Below are positions 18,316 to 27,363 of a stretch of 64,000 nt of DNA, one piece after another. The notes below the pieces were generated by a model. It did no database searches and was not told the DNA's origin. It was given only the letters and a program-made list of their open reading frames with translations. The stretch spans positions 6,161-70,160 of the forward strand of contig JAVVUK010000001.1 of the NCBI GenBank assembly GCA_036653215.1, given 5' to 3'. Origin of the DNA: JADFUS01 sp036653215 (GTDB taxonomy: Bacteria > Bacteroidota > Bacteroidia > Bacteroidales > Rikenellaceae). The position numbers were made by a program, and so were the translations under genes. The stretch's first letter is position 1, and each line of letters starts with the position of its first letter.

Positions 18316-18346
18316 TTTGATTTACTGTGGTAACAGTATAACTTTT
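18316..18346 (+). promoter_or_regulatory. Putative promoter of the small heat-shock protein
   Basis: TTTG (18316-18319), a 19-nt spacer, then TAACTTTT (18339-18346), one mismatch from TAnnTTTG. A short inverted repeat ACTGT-GGTA-ACAGT (18324-18337) lies in the spacer and could be an operator; this is speculative. Confidence 0.4.
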
Positions 18347-18359
18347 AAAAACGGAAAAT

Positions 18360-18881
18360 ATGTTACCAACAAAAAGACATCAATCATGGTTGCCAAGCAT
18401 TTTAAATGACTTAATGGGCAATGAATGGATAGCAAAAACCTCAGAGAGCTCTCCTGCGGTAAACATCTTAGAGTGTGACGAGGGCTACAAAGTAGAGATC
18501 GCTGTTCCCGGCATGAGCAAAAATGACTTTAACATTGAAGTAAAAAACGAGAATGAACTCGTCATAACAATGGAAAAAGATTGTAATTGCAAAGAGGGTA
18601 AAGGATGTGGATGCACAGAAAAAAAGAAAAAAACAGACGAGACAGAGACCACAAAACCACCTTGTGACGAGGCTTCATGCGAAGAGGAGGATGAGAAAAA
18701 CAGCAGGTATCTGCGTCGTGAGTTCTACTACTCTCGTTTTCAACAAACTCTTATCTTACCAGATAATATAGACAAAGACAAAATCTCGGCAAAGGAGAAA
18801 AACGGAATTTTAACAATCGTAATTCCTAAAAAGCCAGCTGGCATCACAGTCGACTCATCGAAGAAGATAGACGTTGAATAA
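18360..18881 (+). CDS. Hsp20/alpha-crystallin small heat-shock protein with a cysteine-rich insert
   Basis: 173 residues, roughly 30 longer than typical Bacteroidota Hsp20. The alpha-crystallin domain is recognisable on both sides: VNILECDEGYKVEIAVPGMSK (35-54, first strands) and RYLRREF (116-122) through LILPDNIDKDKISAKEKNG (131-149), with the IVIP tail motif (153-156). Between the strands lies a charged insert (about 73-114) with Cys75, 77, 83, 85, 102 and 107, Lys- and Glu-rich. An ATP-independent holdase is the family role. The insert could bind metal or sense redox state, which is inference. The gene has its own promoter-like sequence and ends in a strong hairpin. Confidence 0.88.
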   Translation: MLPTKRHQSWLPSILNDLMGNEWIAKTSESSPAVNILECDEGYKVEIAVPGMSKNDFNIEVKNENELVITMEKDCNCKEGKGCGCTEKKKKTDETETTKPPCDEASCEEEDEKNSRYLRREFYYSRFQQTLILPDNIDKDKISAKEKNGILTIVIPKKPAGITVDSSKKIDVE

Positions 18882-18926
18882 AAAGATACCACCTAAAAAT
18901 TCAGTTTTTAGGTGGTATCTTTTTTA
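18880..18926 (+). terminator. Strong terminator after the small heat-shock gene
   Basis: A perfect 20-bp stem (arms 18880-18899 and 18905-18924) with a 5-nt loop and a T run at the 3' end. Its T-rich tail lies where the -33 element of the dnaG promoter would fall. Confidence 0.9.
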
Positions 18927-18939
18927 CGAAAAAAATATC

Positions 18940-18947
18940 TATCTTTG
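18940..18947 (+). promoter_or_regulatory. Putative -7 box for dnaG-priA (leaderless)
   Basis: TATCTTTG, a full TAnnTTTG match, with only 5 nt before the ATG at 18953. The transcript would start at or within a few bases of the start codon. An upstream in-frame GTG at 18947 overlaps the box and is therefore rejected as the start. Confidence 0.65.
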
Positions 18948-18952
18948 TGGTT

Positions 18953-20905
18953 ATGATAGATAGGCAAACGGTAGACAAGATAAATAATGCTGCCGACATA
19001 GTAGAGGTATTAAGCGACTTTATGACACTTAAAAAAAAAGGTGTCAATTATCAGGCGTGCTGTCCTTTCCATGACGAGAAAACACCTTCATTTGTGGTAT
19101 CTCCATCAAAGGGATATTACAAATGTTTTGGTTGTGGGAAAGGCGGTAATGTAACCTCTTTCCTTATGGAACATGAAAGCATGACATATCCCGAAGCATT
19201 GAAATATCTTGCTAAGAAATATGGCATTGAGGTGCAGGAGAAGGAGCTTAGCAGCGAAGAAGTCTTGGCTAACAACGACCGTGAGAGCATGATGGTCGTC
19301 ACCTCTTATGCTCGTGATTTCTTTGCCGACAAATTAAAAAACAGCAGTGAGGGGCGCAACATAGGACTCAGCTATTTCCACGAACGTGGATTTACAGAGG
19401 CTACGATAGAGAAGTTTCAACTTGGATATTGCCCATCGAAAGGAGATTTATTTACTCTAAAAGCCCTTGAAGAGGGTTATAAAGAGGAGTTTCTTATAAA
19501 AAGCGGACTTACCATAAAGCACGACACAAGAGGCTATTACGACCGTTTCACAGCAAGAGTTATGTTTCCTATACACTCACTTAGCGGACGTGTTATAGGC
19601 TTTGGCGGACGTATAATGGGCAGCGACAAGAGCAAAGCCAAATATCTAAATTCCCCAGAATCGGAGATTTATCATAAAAGCTACACCCTATATGGCATCA
19701 GCTATGCTCGTAAAGCAATAGTCAAAGAAAACAGATGTATCTTAGTTGAGGGCTATACAGATGTAATATCTATGAACCAATCCGGCATAGAAAACATTGT
19801 AGCATCGTCCGGGACATCCCTCACAACAGATCAGATAAAGCTAATTAAGCGTTTCACAAATAACATAACCGTTATTTACGACAGCGACTTTGCCGGCATA
19901 AAAGCCTCTCTTCGAGGCATAGACATGATACTTAGAGAGGGCATGAATGTACGTGTGGTGCTTATGCCTGAAGGTGAAGACCCCGACTCTTACGCTCGCA
20001 GTCACTCGGCGGCGGAGACAAACAAATATATAATAGATAACGAAGAAGATTTCATGTCTTTTAAGACTAAACTTCTCATAAAAGACACGAAAAACGACCC
20101 CATAGGAAGAGCTTCGGTAATAAGCGACATAATAGCCTCGATAGCTGAAATTCCGGATCGCATTATCCGTTCTCAATATGTAAAAGAGTGTAGTCGTCTG
20201 CTCGAAGTAGATGAGACTCTTGTCAATCAAGAAGTCACAAAGAGAAGCATCTCTTCACCAGCAGCGAGTCAAGGGATACACCTCTACAACAAGTCTATTG
20301 AGGAAAACATAAAAGCAGCTCCTAAAAGAGTTACTTACAAGAACGACACCGAAAATATAACAGAGCTTGAAAAAGAAATTGTCACTTGTCTTTTGCGTAA
20401 TGGGAGTCAAAGCATAACATATACGCTTCCTCGCCAAGAGCCTGTTGAGTTAAATATAGCGCAAACGATAATTGATGAGATAGAGATTGACAATCTCACA
20501 TTTACAGATCCTATTTGCGAAGTTATATTTAGAGAGTATAAAGAGCTTATGGGTAATGATACGGAAAATAACATATCGGCCATAAACTTTATAAACCACA
20601 GCAACCCTGCAATATCAGAATTTGTGATCACCATAATGACAGATGAGGATAAATATCACTCAAGTAAGATATGGAACAAATTTAACATTTCAGATGATGA
20701 AAATAAAGACGGCACATATCAACCACGCCTCGATATTCTTGTCCCTAAAATGTTAGCCCTCTATAAGTTAAAAATAATAGAAAAACTAATAAAGGGACTA
20801 ACAGCAAAACTGGAAGAGGAGGGCGACCTCTCTATCTTAAAACAGATAGATGCCTTAAACGAAAGCCGCAAGACTATAAATAAAAAATATTCCCGAATAC
20901 TATAA
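18953..20905 (+). CDS. dnaG: DNA primase
   Basis: 650 residues from the ATG at 18953. The N-terminal CHC2 zinc finger uses Cys37, His40, Cys58 and Cys61. The TOPRIM catalytic domain includes GGRIMG and VEGYTDVISM followed by ASSGTSLT and YDSDFAG. The remaining C-terminal part is the DnaB-binding region. It makes the RNA primers for DNA replication. Two nucleotides separate it from priA, so the two replication genes are co-transcribed. It lies just downstream of the small heat-shock terminator. Confidence 0.96.
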   Translation: MIDRQTVDKINNAADIVEVLSDFMTLKKKGVNYQACCPFHDEKTPSFVVSPSKGYYKCFGCGKGGNVTSFLMEHESMTYPEALKYLAKKYGIEVQEKELSSEEVLANNDRESMMVVTSYARDFFADKLKNSSEGRNIGLSYFHERGFTEATIEKFQLGYCPSKGDLFTLKALEEGYKEEFLIKSGLTIKHDTRGYYDRFTARVMFPIHSLSGRVIGFGGRIMGSDKSKAKYLNSPESEIYHKSYTLYGISYARKAIVKENRCILVEGYTDVISMNQSGIENIVASSGTSLTTDQIKLIKRFTNNITVIYDSDFAGIKASLRGIDMILREGMNVRVVLMPEGEDPDSYARSHSAAETNKYIIDNEEDFMSFKTKLLIKDTKNDPIGRASVISDIIASIAEIPDRIIRSQYVKECSRLLEVDETLVNQEVTKRSISSPAASQGIHLYNKSIEENIKAAPKRVTYKNDTENITELEKEIVTCLLRNGSQSITYTLPRQEPVELNIAQTIIDEIEIDNLTFTDPICEVIFREYKELMGNDTENNISAINFINHSNPAISEFVITIMTDEDKYHSSKIWNKFNISDDENKDGTYQPRLDILVPKMLALYKLKIIEKLIKGLTAKLEEEGDLSILKQIDALNESRKTINKKYSRIL

Positions 20906-20907
20906 CC

Positions 20908-23148
20908 ATGTACATAGAAGTACTGTTACCTCTATATTTAGACAAGCTACTCACATATTCAGTTCCTGAGCAGTGGTGTAGTCGTATTGTCGTTGGTGGA
21001 CGTGTGGCGGTAAATATAGGGTCCAAAAGGGTATTTGCAGCAATAGTGATACGTATTAGCTCGGAGAGGGAATTTCAATATGAAACAAAAGATATAAGCG
21101 AAATTATAGACACAAAACCTATTATCACCACTCAACAAATAGAGCTATGGCAGTGGATTGCAGACTATTACGTGTGTACTCTCGGTGAGGTGATGAAATA
21201 TTTTCTTCCTCCGTCTTTACGCATAAATGGAAAAATTGAAGATGGGAAATTAAATTATGACAAATCGAAAAGCATAATAAGACGCAAAGAGCTATTTCTT
21301 ATAAATAAAGAAGCAGCATCTTCAAAAGCCAAAAAGCAACAAGAAGCATTAGAGCATATAAAAAACTGCGATGGCAAAATATGGCGTAAAGATTTCCCTT
21401 TTTCGCAAGCCATAATAAAAGCGTTAATAAGTAACGGAGCAATAGGCGAACACGAAGTATCTCGTTTTGAGGATCATGAGGCTCAAGAAAGTAAAGACAT
21501 AGTCACATCTTTAAAAGAACTAACAGCGACACAGCAGAAGGCATCCGATGAAATAACGACAAAGAGAAAAGAGGGTAAACCCATACTTTTATATGGCGTT
21601 TCAGGCAGCGGAAAGACCGAAATATACCTACATCAGATAGCCCAAAACATAGAAAAAAGAAAGACAACCCTTGTTCTTCTTCCGGAGCTTGCCATAACCA
21701 CACAAATTTCAGAACGCATAAAAGAGTGCTTTGAAGATCGTGTTTTGACATACAACGCCTTAGAAAGCAGCAGTAAAAGACACGACACATATAACAAAAT
21801 ACTAACTCAAAAGGCGGTTGTAGTTATCGGAACACGTAACGCCATCTCACTACCGTTTAAAGACTTAGGACTCATCATTGTCGATGAGGAACATGAAGGT
21901 AACTATAAACAAAACGACAAACGTCCATATTTCAACGCTCGTGACACAGCCGTGATGATGGGCACGATATACGGATGTGACGTTTTACTCGTAAGTGCAA
22001 CTCCCTCAATAGAAAGTTACTACAACTGTGAGGCTGGCAAATACAATTTAGTATCACTAACTGAAAGGTTCGGAAAAACACAACCTCCCAAGATAACAAT
22101 AATAGATCGTCGACATATAGCGGCAAAAGACAAACAGGTATATGGATACAGATACGACACACGCTACTTTAGTTGTTTTATGTTAACCAAGATAAAAGAG
22201 AACATAGAGGCAAAAGGGCAAACTTTAATTCTACACAACAGACGTGGCTTTGCCTCATACATGGAATGTGAAAATTGTTCATGGACACCAAGCTGCTCGA
22301 AGTGTAACACCACCCTAACCTTTCACAAAAGCAATATAACCCTTGCTTGCCACTATTGCGGTGAAAAAAGAGATGCCACTAAAATATGTCCTCTCTGTAA
22401 AGGGAAGATGATTCTTCATGGCATAGGAGCAGAGAACGTAGAAGAAAAAATAGGCAAATTTTTCCCTTCAGCAACCATAGCTCGCTTAGACGGAGAGAGC
22501 ATGAGAGACTATAAAGAGTTTAAAAACACGATAAGAGCGATCGCTAAAGGAGAGAAAAACATAGTTGTGGGGACACACATAATGGCAAAAGGATTTAACT
22601 TTCCACACGCCACGTTGACCTGTGTCGTAAACATAGACACCTCACTAAACTATCCAGACTTCAGATCCACAGAGCGCACATTCCAATTATTATCACAATT
22701 CGCAGGACGCACATCTCGTAATAACAGAGATAGCGAAATGATAATACAAACCTCTCATCCTGAAAACGAACTCTTCACATTCATCAAAAACGCAGACTAC
22801 ATCTCTATGTATAACCAAGAGATTAAGACACGCAAAGAGTTTACCTATCCACCTTTCAGCCGTATTATAAAGATCGTATTACGACATGAAAATAACGACT
22901 TACTACATGAAGCAACAGAGAAAATAGCACTCTTATTAAAGGATAAACTTCCTTATTGTATTCAAAATATGGAGGTTCCGCTTATAGACAAAATACGCAA
23001 TCTATACATCCTAAATATAACAATACGCATACCACGTGGGAACAACACAGCAGACATAAAAGAGACAATAGCGAACATAACATCACATATAAATAAAGAT
23101 AACTATAAAGATAAGATCGCAATAGATATAAACACAGATTGGTGTTAA
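20908..23148 (+). CDS. priA: Primosomal replication restart helicase PriA
   Basis: 746 residues. The N-terminal 3'-end-binding and winged-helix regions (about 1-190) precede the SF2 helicase core, with Walker A GVSGSGKTE (about 227-235) and DEEHEG. The zinc-binding insert carries the eight-cysteine pattern from CENCSWTPSCSKC to ICPLCKG. The C-terminal GRTSRNN corresponds to the motif VI region (GRAGR in many homologues). It reloads DnaB at stalled forks. It follows dnaG in one transcript and ends at a bidirectional terminator. Confidence 0.95.
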   Translation: MYIEVLLPLYLDKLLTYSVPEQWCSRIVVGGRVAVNIGSKRVFAAIVIRISSEREFQYETKDISEIIDTKPIITTQQIELWQWIADYYVCTLGEVMKYFLPPSLRINGKIEDGKLNYDKSKSIIRRKELFLINKEAASSKAKKQQEALEHIKNCDGKIWRKDFPFSQAIIKALISNGAIGEHEVSRFEDHEAQESKDIVTSLKELTATQQKASDEITTKRKEGKPILLYGVSGSGKTEIYLHQIAQNIEKRKTTLVLLPELAITTQISERIKECFEDRVLTYNALESSSKRHDTYNKILTQKAVVVIGTRNAISLPFKDLGLIIVDEEHEGNYKQNDKRPYFNARDTAVMMGTIYGCDVLLVSATPSIESYYNCEAGKYNLVSLTERFGKTQPPKITIIDRRHIAAKDKQVYGYRYDTRYFSCFMLTKIKENIEAKGQTLILHNRRGFASYMECENCSWTPSCSKCNTTLTFHKSNITLACHYCGEKRDATKICPLCKGKMILHGIGAENVEEKIGKFFPSATIARLDGESMRDYKEFKNTIRAIAKGEKNIVVGTHIMAKGFNFPHATLTCVVNIDTSLNYPDFRSTERTFQLLSQFAGRTSRNNRDSEMIIQTSHPENELFTFIKNADYISMYNQEIKTRKEFTYPPFSRIIKIVLRHENNDLLHEATEKIALLLKDKLPYCIQNMEVPLIDKIRNLYILNITIRIPRGNNTADIKETIANITSHINKDNYKDKIAIDINTDWC

Positions 23149-23154
23149 ACATAA

Positions 23155-23182
23155 AAAAAGCCCACATAACTGTGGGCTTTTT
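23155..23182. terminator. Bidirectional terminator between priA and a convergent lipoprotein gene
   Basis: A 12-bp perfect stem (AAAAAGCCCACA / TGTGGGCTTTTT) with loop TAAC. A-run and T-run flanks make it work in both directions. Confidence 0.9.
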
Positions 23183-23183
23183 G

Positions 23184-23609
23184 TTACTTAATATTTAGAG
23201 AATTTTCATAGTCTTTTTCAGTGAATGTATACCGATATTGATATATCATATCACCAAGCTTCCTTTCGACATAGTTGTTTATCATACCGGGACAGCGACT
23301 TTTAGTCAGCCCATTCCCAACACCATATTTAACAACATGAGTGTCATCATAACGGACAACGACAGCAATGGTATCTACATTATCAAAAGGCCAAGCATAG
23401 ACACTACTATTAGTTCGCCACCTAAGAATCTCACCATTTTGCAAGACCACCTTTTGTGGAAGAGAACTGTTAGCTTCAAAGGTAAGATCTACTCGAACAC
23501 CACTGTTATTGACCATCTCAAAGGGATACTCAACATAATAAGGGTCTATTTTAGCACTACACGAAACAATGAGCACCAAGAATAAAACGAGCAAAAAGAA
23601 CCTTTTCAT
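23184..23609 (-). CDS. Small lipoprotein of unknown function
   Basis: 141 residues. The N-terminus is a type II signal peptide: MKRFF, a hydrophobic core, then LIVSC with the lipidated Cys17. The mature part is mostly beta-type and has no recognised domain; it contains RWRTNSSVYAWPF and a second Cys in SRCPGM. It lies 8 nt after the acyl-CoA dehydrogenase gene, so it may be the tail of the etf operon, though a functional link is not evident. Confidence 0.7.
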   Translation of the reverse strand: MKRFFLLVLFLVLIVSCSAKIDPYYVEYPFEMVNNSGVRVDLTFEANSSLPQKVVLQNGEILRWRTNSSVYAWPFDNVDTIAVVVRYDDTHVVKYGVGNGLTKSRCPGMINNYVERKLGDMIYQYRYTFTEKDYENSLNIK

Positions 23610-23617
23610 AACTATAA

Positions 23618-25360
23618 CTACTCTTGCTCTCCTTTAACAGCACTAAAGATAGAAAGGTCTTCTACACCATTATCTTTTATATAAGCGGCAAATCCTGCAT
23701 TTTTAGCAAATCCGTCTTTTATATATGCAGCAGCTAAATGGCTATATTCTTCTACTTCAGATTCTATTTCGGCAGCATTAGCACGACGAAGAAGCAAATG
23801 TCCTAATATTGTATGTCCTGCCATCTCTGTAAGCCTACGAGCATGGAAGTCTAAATATTCATTTTTGTCATCAAGTTCCATTACATAGTCTACCATAGCG
23901 ACATATTCTTTACGCATAGCAACCAATTTCTTCATTAGAGGCTTGTTGACATCAAGGCATTTGCCACTTTCATATTCGACCATCTTTTCTTCAAAGGTCT
24001 TTGAGGTGATACCTTTAATGGCAGCCACAACTTGAAGTTGTGTAGTACCCTCATATATGTTTGTGATACGAGCATCACGCACGTGACGTTGTATAGGGTA
24101 ATCCATCATAAACCCTGAGCCACCATGTATCTGAAGAGAGTCGTAAGCTATACTATTTGCATATTCACTCGACATCATCTTTAAAAGCGGAGTATAAGCA
24201 TCTGAAACTTTAGAGTGATATTTCATCTCTGCATTTTCTGTTTCTGTAAGCTTACGCTTTTTAGATATATGATAGTATGTTTTATATAGGTCTACATTGT
24301 TTGCTGTTTCGTATAACATGGCACGAGAAGCACAAAGGCGAGCCCTCATATTGGTAAGCAACTCATAAACAGCAGGAAACTCGATAATCGATTTTCCAAA
24401 TTGTTTACGTTCCTTAGCATATTGAAGTCCCTCACGGTAAGCCACTTCGGCAATACCAACACTCTGAGCACCAATACCAAGACGAGCAGCGTTCATGAGA
24501 GCCATCACATAACGTATAAGTCCCATTTTACGAGAACCAACAAGCTCACATGGAGCGTCTGTAAAGACAAGTTCGCAAGTAGGAGACCCTATAATTCCGA
24601 GTTTATGTTCTATACGTCTAACCTTGACTGCCATGTGTTTTTTGTCGTACACAAACATAGAAAGACCACGTCCATCACTTGTCCCCTCCTCACTACGAGC
24701 AAGGACAAGAGCTATTTCAGCATCTCCGTTAGTTATAAAACGCTTAACGCCATTTAAAAGCCATGTTCCACGAGCTTCATCATAGTGTGCCTTAAGTTGT
24801 ACCGCTTGAAGGTCTGACCCTGCATCCGGCTCTGTAAGATCCATAGCACAAGTCTCACCTTTACAAACACGAGGTAAAAACTCTCTTTTTTGCTCTTCAG
24901 ACGCAAATTCGTTTAGAGTCTCTGCACAGTCTTGAAGACCAAAAATATTGCTAAATCCAGCATCAGCACGACCTATAAGGTCACACGCCATAGAGAAGTG
25001 AGCAAGAGGCACGTTTAAACCGCCATATTCACGAGGAAGAGAAAGCCCATAAAGACCAGCCTCTTTAAAAGTATCGTGATTTATTTGTGTTCCTGAAGCA
25101 TATATAACCCTATCATTTTCTACACGAGGACCTTCGGCATCAACACCTTCGGCATTTGGAGCAAGAGTATCAGCACATATCTCACCTACGATCTCCATGA
25201 TTTTACGATAGTTATCCATCGCATCTTCAAAATTTGCAGGAGCAAGCTCATCGGAAGCGGCATTCTCAAAGTTGTTTTCCTTGAGAGTGACTATCTTTTT
25301 CATCAACTCATGATCGAGATAGTATTGTAAGTCTTTATTATCTAAAAAGAAATTCGCCAT
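23618..25360 (-). CDS. Acyl-CoA dehydrogenase with C-terminal extension
   Basis: 580 residues, about 200 more than classical short-chain enzymes. Family signatures are MDLTEPDAGSDLQAVQ (FAD/substrate loop), RFITNGD, RKQFGKSI, and HGGSGFMMDYPIQRHVRDARI leading to the catalytic-base region NIYEGTTQ. The C-terminal 150 residues form a helical extension as in several anaerobe enzymes. It oxidises acyl-CoA to enoyl-CoA, or works in reverse, with EtfAB as electron partner. The etfA stop is 1 nt upstream. Whether it belongs to butyrate, branched-chain or other acyl metabolism cannot be decided from sequence. Confidence 0.88.
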   Translation of the reverse strand: MANFFLDNKDLQYYLDHELMKKIVTLKENNFENAASDELAPANFEDAMDNYRKIMEIVGEICADTLAPNAEGVDAEGPRVENDRVIYASGTQINHDTFKEAGLYGLSLPREYGGLNVPLAHFSMACDLIGRADAGFSNIFGLQDCAETLNEFASEEQKREFLPRVCKGETCAMDLTEPDAGSDLQAVQLKAHYDEARGTWLLNGVKRFITNGDAEIALVLARSEEGTSDGRGLSMFVYDKKHMAVKVRRIEHKLGIIGSPTCELVFTDAPCELVGSRKMGLIRYVMALMNAARLGIGAQSVGIAEVAYREGLQYAKERKQFGKSIIEFPAVYELLTNMRARLCASRAMLYETANNVDLYKTYYHISKKRKLTETENAEMKYHSKVSDAYTPLLKMMSSEYANSIAYDSLQIHGGSGFMMDYPIQRHVRDARITNIYEGTTQLQVVAAIKGITSKTFEEKMVEYESGKCLDVNKPLMKKLVAMRKEYVAMVDYVMELDDKNEYLDFHARRLTEMAGHTILGHLLLRRANAAEIESEVEEYSHLAAAYIKDGFAKNAGFAAYIKDNGVEDLSIFSAVKGEQE

Positions 25361-25361
25361 C

Positions 25362-26384
25362 TTATTTTGTGTTTTCTTTATAATACTTAATCATCTTTGG
25401 TATAATTTGGTTCACATCACCAACAACTACATAGTCCGCTAATTTGTTGATTGGAGCGTGTGGGTCGTTATTTATTGATATAATCATAGCCGACTCTTCC
25501 ATACCTGCAGTATGTTGTATCTGACCCGATATACCACAAGCGATATATAACTTAGGACGCACCGTTACCCCTGTTTGACCAATCTGACGTGCGTGTTCAC
25601 AGAAACCAGCATCCACAGCAGCACGTGAAGCACCAACCTCACCTCCGATAACTTTTGAAAGTTCATGTAACTTATCGAAACCTTCTTTTGAACCAACGCC
25701 ATAACCACCAGCAATAATGATGTTGGCATCTTTAATATTTATGTCTAACTTCTCAATGTGACGCTCAATTACAGCAACTACACGATCGCTATCTTGAACA
25801 AAGCTACCGACATCAATAGTTTTCACCTCAGCAGGCTTTACAGAAGAGACCTCCTCTTTTTTCATTACCCCCTCACGAACAGTCGCCATTTGTGGACGGC
25901 ACTCAGGGTTGACAATTGTAGCGATAATATTTCCTCCAAAAGCAGGACGTATCTGATAAAGAAGATTTTTATATGACTTACCTTCTTTTTTATCTTCGTG
26001 GTCACCTATTTCAAGAGAGGTACAGTCTGCTGTAAGACCACTATGTAACGCCGACGAGACACGAGGACCAAGGTCACGTCCTATAACAGTGGCTCCCATA
26101 AGGGCGATTTGAGGCTTTTCTTGTTTGAAAATACCACATACAATAGCCGCATGAGGAAGAGTAGTATATGGATATAGGTACTCTGCTTCTCCCTTATGTA
26201 TTATATCGACACCATATTTTGAAAGTTCTTTTTCTACGCCTTTAAGTTTATCTCCAAGCACTATTGCCTCTAACTTACACCCTAAAGTATTAGCTAAAGA
26301 CCTACCTTTTGTTAAAAGCTCTAACGACACTTCTGCAACTTTAGCACCTTCGCTAATTTCGCAATATACAAATATATTATTCAT
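25362..26384 (-). CDS. etfA: Electron transfer flavoprotein alpha subunit
   Basis: 340 residues. The C-terminal FAD-binding domain is clear: AGGYGVGSKEGF, GASRAAVDAGF, QIGQTGVTVRPKLYIACGISG and QHTAGM. The N-terminal domain pairs with EtfB. It transfers electrons between the acyl-CoA dehydrogenase and NAD or a membrane acceptor. It lies between etfB (26 nt upstream) and the dehydrogenase gene (1 nt downstream). Confidence 0.93.
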   Translation of the reverse strand: MNNIFVYCEISEGAKVAEVSLELLTKGRSLANTLGCKLEAIVLGDKLKGVEKELSKYGVDIIHKGEAEYLYPYTTLPHAAIVCGIFKQEKPQIALMGATVIGRDLGPRVSSALHSGLTADCTSLEIGDHEDKKEGKSYKNLLYQIRPAFGGNIIATIVNPECRPQMATVREGVMKKEEVSSVKPAEVKTIDVGSFVQDSDRVVAVIERHIEKLDINIKDANIIIAGGYGVGSKEGFDKLHELSKVIGGEVGASRAAVDAGFCEHARQIGQTGVTVRPKLYIACGISGQIQHTAGMEESAMIISINNDPHAPINKLADYVVVGDVNQIIPKMIKYYKENTK

Positions 26385-26410
26385 TACTTTTCTACGTTTA
26401 TATTTAGGTT

Positions 26411-27292
26411 TTAACCAATAGTGTGGTTAGATATTAATTCCTGCATAAGCACCTGCATATCAGCGTCCGAAGAAGATAATACCTTAGACTCTTTCACTTG
26501 AAATACAACGTTCTCTATGCTTTTAACTTTTGTAGGAGAACCTAAAAGCCCAAGCTCATTTGCCTTAGCGTCAACATCCGAAACACCCCACTCAACGATA
26601 GTTAGGTATGGTCTTTCAGGACGTAAGTTACTCATATAGTCTTCATCCAAAGACTGTAATTCAGTAACGGTCTTTGCGTGTTTATATTTTAAAACACGAC
26701 GTGCATTACGAGGACGGCATGATGGAGCAGACTCATTTACAGTCACAACAAGAGGGTATGGCGATTGGACAACCTCAACTCCATTTGCTAAACGACGTAT
26801 TATTGTCACAAGACCATTTTCATCAATTCCTTTGATGTTTTCAGCATATGTAACTTGTGGAAGACCTAACTTTTCAGCCACTTGAGGACCTACTTGAGCA
26901 GTATCTCCATCGATAGCTTGACGACCGGCAATTATAATATCTGGATTAATTTTTCTTATAGCACAAGAAAGTGCATATGAAGTGGCTAAAGTATCTGACC
27001 CTGCAAAAGCACGATCCGTAAGAAGCACCCCATCATCAGCACCACGAAACATAGATTCTCTAATTATGTCAGCAGCACGTGAAGGACCCATTGTAAGAAT
27101 TGTGATTGTCGTTCCTTCATACTTCTCTTTCAACCTTATAGCTTGCTCTAAAGCGTTCAAATCCTCAGGGTTAAAGATCGCCTCCAAAGCAGCTCTGTTA
27201 ACAGTGCCATCGGCTTTCATAGCGTCTTTACCCACATTTCTGGTATCTGGCACTTGCTTTGCCAAAACTACGATTTTTAAGGGTTTTGTCAT
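26411..27292 (-). CDS. etfB: Electron transfer flavoprotein beta subunit
   Basis: 293 residues, somewhat longer than the usual 250-265. Family markers are KQVPDT near the N-terminus, NPEDLNALEQAIRLKE, and GRQAIDGDTAQVGPQVAEKLG in the nucleotide-binding region, then VTVNESAPSCRPRN. First gene of the etfB-etfA-acyl-CoA dehydrogenase unit. The residues that separate bifurcating (FAD-binding) from AMP-binding EtfB cannot be called safely by eye. Confidence 0.92.
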   Translation of the reverse strand: MTKPLKIVVLAKQVPDTRNVGKDAMKADGTVNRAALEAIFNPEDLNALEQAIRLKEKYEGTTITILTMGPSRAADIIRESMFRGADDGVLLTDRAFAGSDTLATSYALSCAIRKINPDIIIAGRQAIDGDTAQVGPQVAEKLGLPQVTYAENIKGIDENGLVTIIRRLANGVEVVQSPYPLVVTVNESAPSCRPRNARRVLKYKHAKTVTELQSLDEDYMSNLRPERPYLTIVEWGVSDVDAKANELGLLGSPTKVKSIENVVFQVKESKVLSSSDADMQVLMQELISNHTIG

Positions 27293-27337
27293 AACTATTT
27301 TTTATTTTTAAATTTTTCTTTACACTTATATGAACTA

Positions 27338-27345
27338 CAAAGATA
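27338..27345 (-). promoter_or_regulatory. Putative -7 box for the etfBA-acyl-CoA dehydrogenase operon
   Basis: Reads TATCTTTG on the minus strand, a full consensus match, with a leader of about 40 nt before the etfB ATG. No strong -33 element was seen. Confidence 0.6.
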
Positions 27346-27363
27346 CTGAAAATATTTTAAAAG

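Noticed and set aside
18947..18949. GTG start for dnaG
   Set aside because: It overlaps the TATCTTTG promoter box; the ATG at 18953 directly before MIDRQ is preferred.
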